Positions 6,821 through 7,701 of a stretch of 7,701 nt of DNA are shown here, one piece after another. Made by a program: the position numbers and the translations under genes. Numbering within the stretch: position 1 is the first letter of the stretch; the number at the start of each line of letters is the position of its first letter. Source of the stretch: an uncultured Lachnospiraceae bacterium (GTDB lineage: Bacteria > Bacillota > Clostridia > Lachnospirales > Lachnospiraceae); NCBI GenBank assembly GCA_902803355.1, contig CADCPP010000196.1:1-7701 (forward strand), given 5' to 3'. The notes beneath the pieces are model-generated. The model was not told the DNA's origin. It did no database searches and saw only the letters and a list, made by a program, of their open reading frames with translations.

Positions 6821-6828
6821 AAAAAGTA

Positions 6829-6857
6829 TTGATAAATAATAAACAAAGTGATAAAAT
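6829..6857 (+). promoter_or_regulatory. Sigma-A promoter of the substrate-binding lipoprotein gene
   Basis: TTGATA (6829-6834) and TAAAAT (6852-6857) are separated by 17 bases, and TG one base before the -10 box makes it an extended -10. The predicted start is near 6864, giving a leader of about 86 bases before the ATG at 6950. The -35 box begins only 8 bases after the trmK stop. The -10 box shares its last two bases with the 5' arm of the terminator hairpin described next. Confidence 0.8.
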
Positions 6858-6901
6858 ACAGGGTGCTGTGAGAGTGCGTACCATAGATCCCTGTATTTTT
6901 T
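6856..6901 (+). terminator. Terminator hairpin after trmK, overlapping the downstream promoter
   Basis: ATACAGGG (6856-6863) pairs perfectly with CCCTGTAT (6889-6896) over 8 bp, and the run of six T residues (6896-6901) follows. A residues at 6853-6855 could extend the stem by three A-U pairs. The loop is 25 bases, long for an intrinsic terminator, and the stem has only four G-C pairs, so efficiency is uncertain. It lies 35 bases after the trmK stop and fits as the end of the scpAB-trmK operon. Confidence 0.65.
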
Positions 6902-6912
6902 ATGGCGCGCAC
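6874..6912 (+). other. Second hairpin, mutually exclusive with the terminator
   Basis: GTGCGTACCATA (6874-6885) can pair with TATGGCGCGCAC (6901-6912): ten Watson-Crick pairs, one G-U pair and one A-C mismatch, around a 15-base loop that contains the terminator's 3' arm. Its 5' arm lies inside the terminator loop and its 3' arm outside, so the two folds cross and should compete. It would be the natural leader fold of a transcript starting near 6864. Whether it has any function is inference. Confidence 0.5.
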
Positions 6913-6949
6913 AAAATCAAAGCTCACGGCAGGAAAGAAGGAAGTTGTT

Positions 6950-7701
6950 ATGAAAAAGCTTCTGACTGTGATCCTTGCGCTTGCCATGGTGCTGTCTCTT
7001 GCGGCCTGCGGCGGCGCGGACAAGACTACTGTTGCTCCTGAAGGAACGACCAAAGCTGCGGATACGACCACGAAGGCTGCGGATACCGTGGAACCCGATA
7101 AGAACTATGTGATCCGTATCTACTCCAACTCCAACTCCAGCGAGCGCGTGACCTGGCTGATCCAGCAGGCCGAAAAAGCCGGCTTCAAGATCTCCCTGGA
7201 CACCAACGAAGTCGTCAAGGGCGACACCGGCGCCGTGCAGGCTGCCGATGAAAAGAAGGACGGCGACCTGATCTTCGGTCTGAATGAGACCCGCTGGGGC
7301 CAGCTGATCGGCGGCACCTACGCGAACCTGAAGGTCCTGGACTGGACTCCTACCTGGGCTGATAAGGTCGGCGAGTACAAGTATGACGGCAAGGCCTACG
7401 GCATCGTCATCCAGAACGTCCTGATGCTGTACCGTGATGATGAACTCGGCACGAACGGCAAGGAAGTCTCCATGAAGCACTGGGCTGACATCGTGAACTG
7501 CGGCTACACCTGGTATCGTCAGGGCAAGGTCGGCGGCACCACCAACGCCAACATCAACTCTGCCATCCTGTACGCCTTTGTGGATCCTGCCTCCCCTGCG
7601 GGCGGCATCTCCGTTGACGGCTGGAAGACCCTGTGGAACTACTGCGCGAACGGCAAGTACACCGGCGACTCCTACGGCTTTGACGCCCTGAACCGCGGTG
7701 A
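6950..7701 (+). CDS. Substrate-binding lipoprotein, probably of an ABC transporter (3' end beyond window)
   Basis: 250 codons are visible before the right edge. A lipoprotein signal is clear: MKK, a hydrophobic core, and the lipobox LAAC with Cys20 as the lipid-anchored residue, so the mature protein should sit on the outer face of the membrane. Residues 21-48 form a flexible Thr/Lys/Ala/Asp linker with two copies of TTKAADT. The folded part starts at about 51 with YVIRIYSNSNSSERVTWLIQQAEKAGFKI, then GDLIFGLNETRWGQLI and GKAYGIVIQNVLMLYRDD. This resembles the family-1 extracellular solute-binding proteins of the iron, thiamine or phosphonate type. The ligand cannot be told, and no permease or ATPase gene is visible. 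AAGGA lies 7 bases before the ATG. Codon choice is strongly biased (AAC, TAC, GGC, GTC, CTG, AAG), as in highly expressed genes and more so than in the neighbouring operon. Confidence 0.85.
   Translation, partial: MKKLLTVILALAMVLSLAACGGADKTTVAPEGTTKAADTTTKAADTVEPDKNYVIRIYSNSNSSERVTWLIQQAEKAGFKISLDTNEVVKGDTGAVQAADEKKDGDLIFGLNETRWGQLIGGTYANLKVLDWTPTWADKVGEYKYDGKAYGIVIQNVLMLYRDDELGTNGKEVSMKHWADIVNCGYTWYRQGKVGGTTNANINSAILYAFVDPASPAGGISVDGWKTLWNYCANGKYTGDSYGFDALNRG
7046..7087 (+). repeat. Tandem 21-base repeat in the lipoprotein linker
   Basis: Two adjacent 21-base units, 7046-7066 and 7067-7087, each encode Thr-Thr-Lys-Ala-Ala-Asp-Thr. They differ only at codon third positions, four in all. They lie just after the lipidation site and lengthen the tether between membrane and binding domain. 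Such linkers vary readily in copy number. Confidence 0.85.

Noticed and set aside
6784..7041. Plus-strand open frame of 85 codons bridging trmK and the lipoprotein gene
   Set aside because: It overlaps the end of trmK, the promoter/terminator region and the signal peptide of the lipoprotein in another frame, and it has no ribosome binding site or recognisable motif.
1..7701. Search for CRISPR arrays, tRNA or rRNA genes, insertion sequences, attachment sites and known riboswitches
   Set aside because: No spaced repeats, cloverleaf-like segments, transposase genes, terminal inverted repeats or recognisable riboswitch cores were seen. The leaders are too short for known riboswitch classes.

Overview
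The window looks like a core-chromosome segment from a fairly GC-rich member of the Firmicutes, probably a clostridium of the Lachnospiraceae/Oscillospiraceae type. The reasons are the gene set (RecD2, a stand-alone MreB-type actin, an HtpG of the clostridial type, ScpA-ScpB, TrmK), strong AGGAGG-like ribosome binding sites, an HrcA-type CIRCE operator, and consensus sigma-A promoters. I assign no genus. No tRNA, rRNA, CRISPR array, insertion sequence or phage gene was seen.

Layout: positions 1-3769 are read on the minus strand: htpG (1772-3769), then mreB (646-1632), then the first 199 codons of recD2 (1-599, cut by the window edge). Positions 3963-6820 form a tight plus-strand operon: a metallophosphoesterase, scpA, scpB and trmK, joined by overlaps of 11, 4 and 1 bases. 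From 6950 to the right edge is the first part of a lipoprotein that looks like an ABC-transporter substrate-binding protein. The two gene blocks diverge from a 193-base control region (3770-3962) with back-to-back promoters and a near-perfect CIRCE operator between them.

Regulation is the most interesting part. (1) The CIRCE element lies upstream of the -35 boxes of both divergent promoters. HrcA could therefore act on htpG and also on the metallophosphoesterase-scpAB-trmK operon, which is not a classical heat-shock operon. (2) Between htpG and mreB, a good promoter is followed by an intrinsic terminator that would lie inside the mreB leader. It could be a simple htpG terminator or an attenuator. 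(3) Between trmK and the lipoprotein gene, the -10 box overlaps the 5' arm of a terminator hairpin. Read-through from trmK would be stopped, but a transcript starting there would lack that arm and could instead form a second hairpin.

Functionally, the minus-strand genes cover protein folding (HtpG), cell-shape cytoskeleton (MreB) and DNA repair (RecD2). The plus-strand operon joins the kleisin and winged-helix partners of the SMC condensin (ScpA, ScpB) to a tRNA m1A22 methyltransferase and a metallophosphoesterase of unknown substrate. I found no convincing undescribed multi-gene system. The novelty here, if any, is in the control regions.
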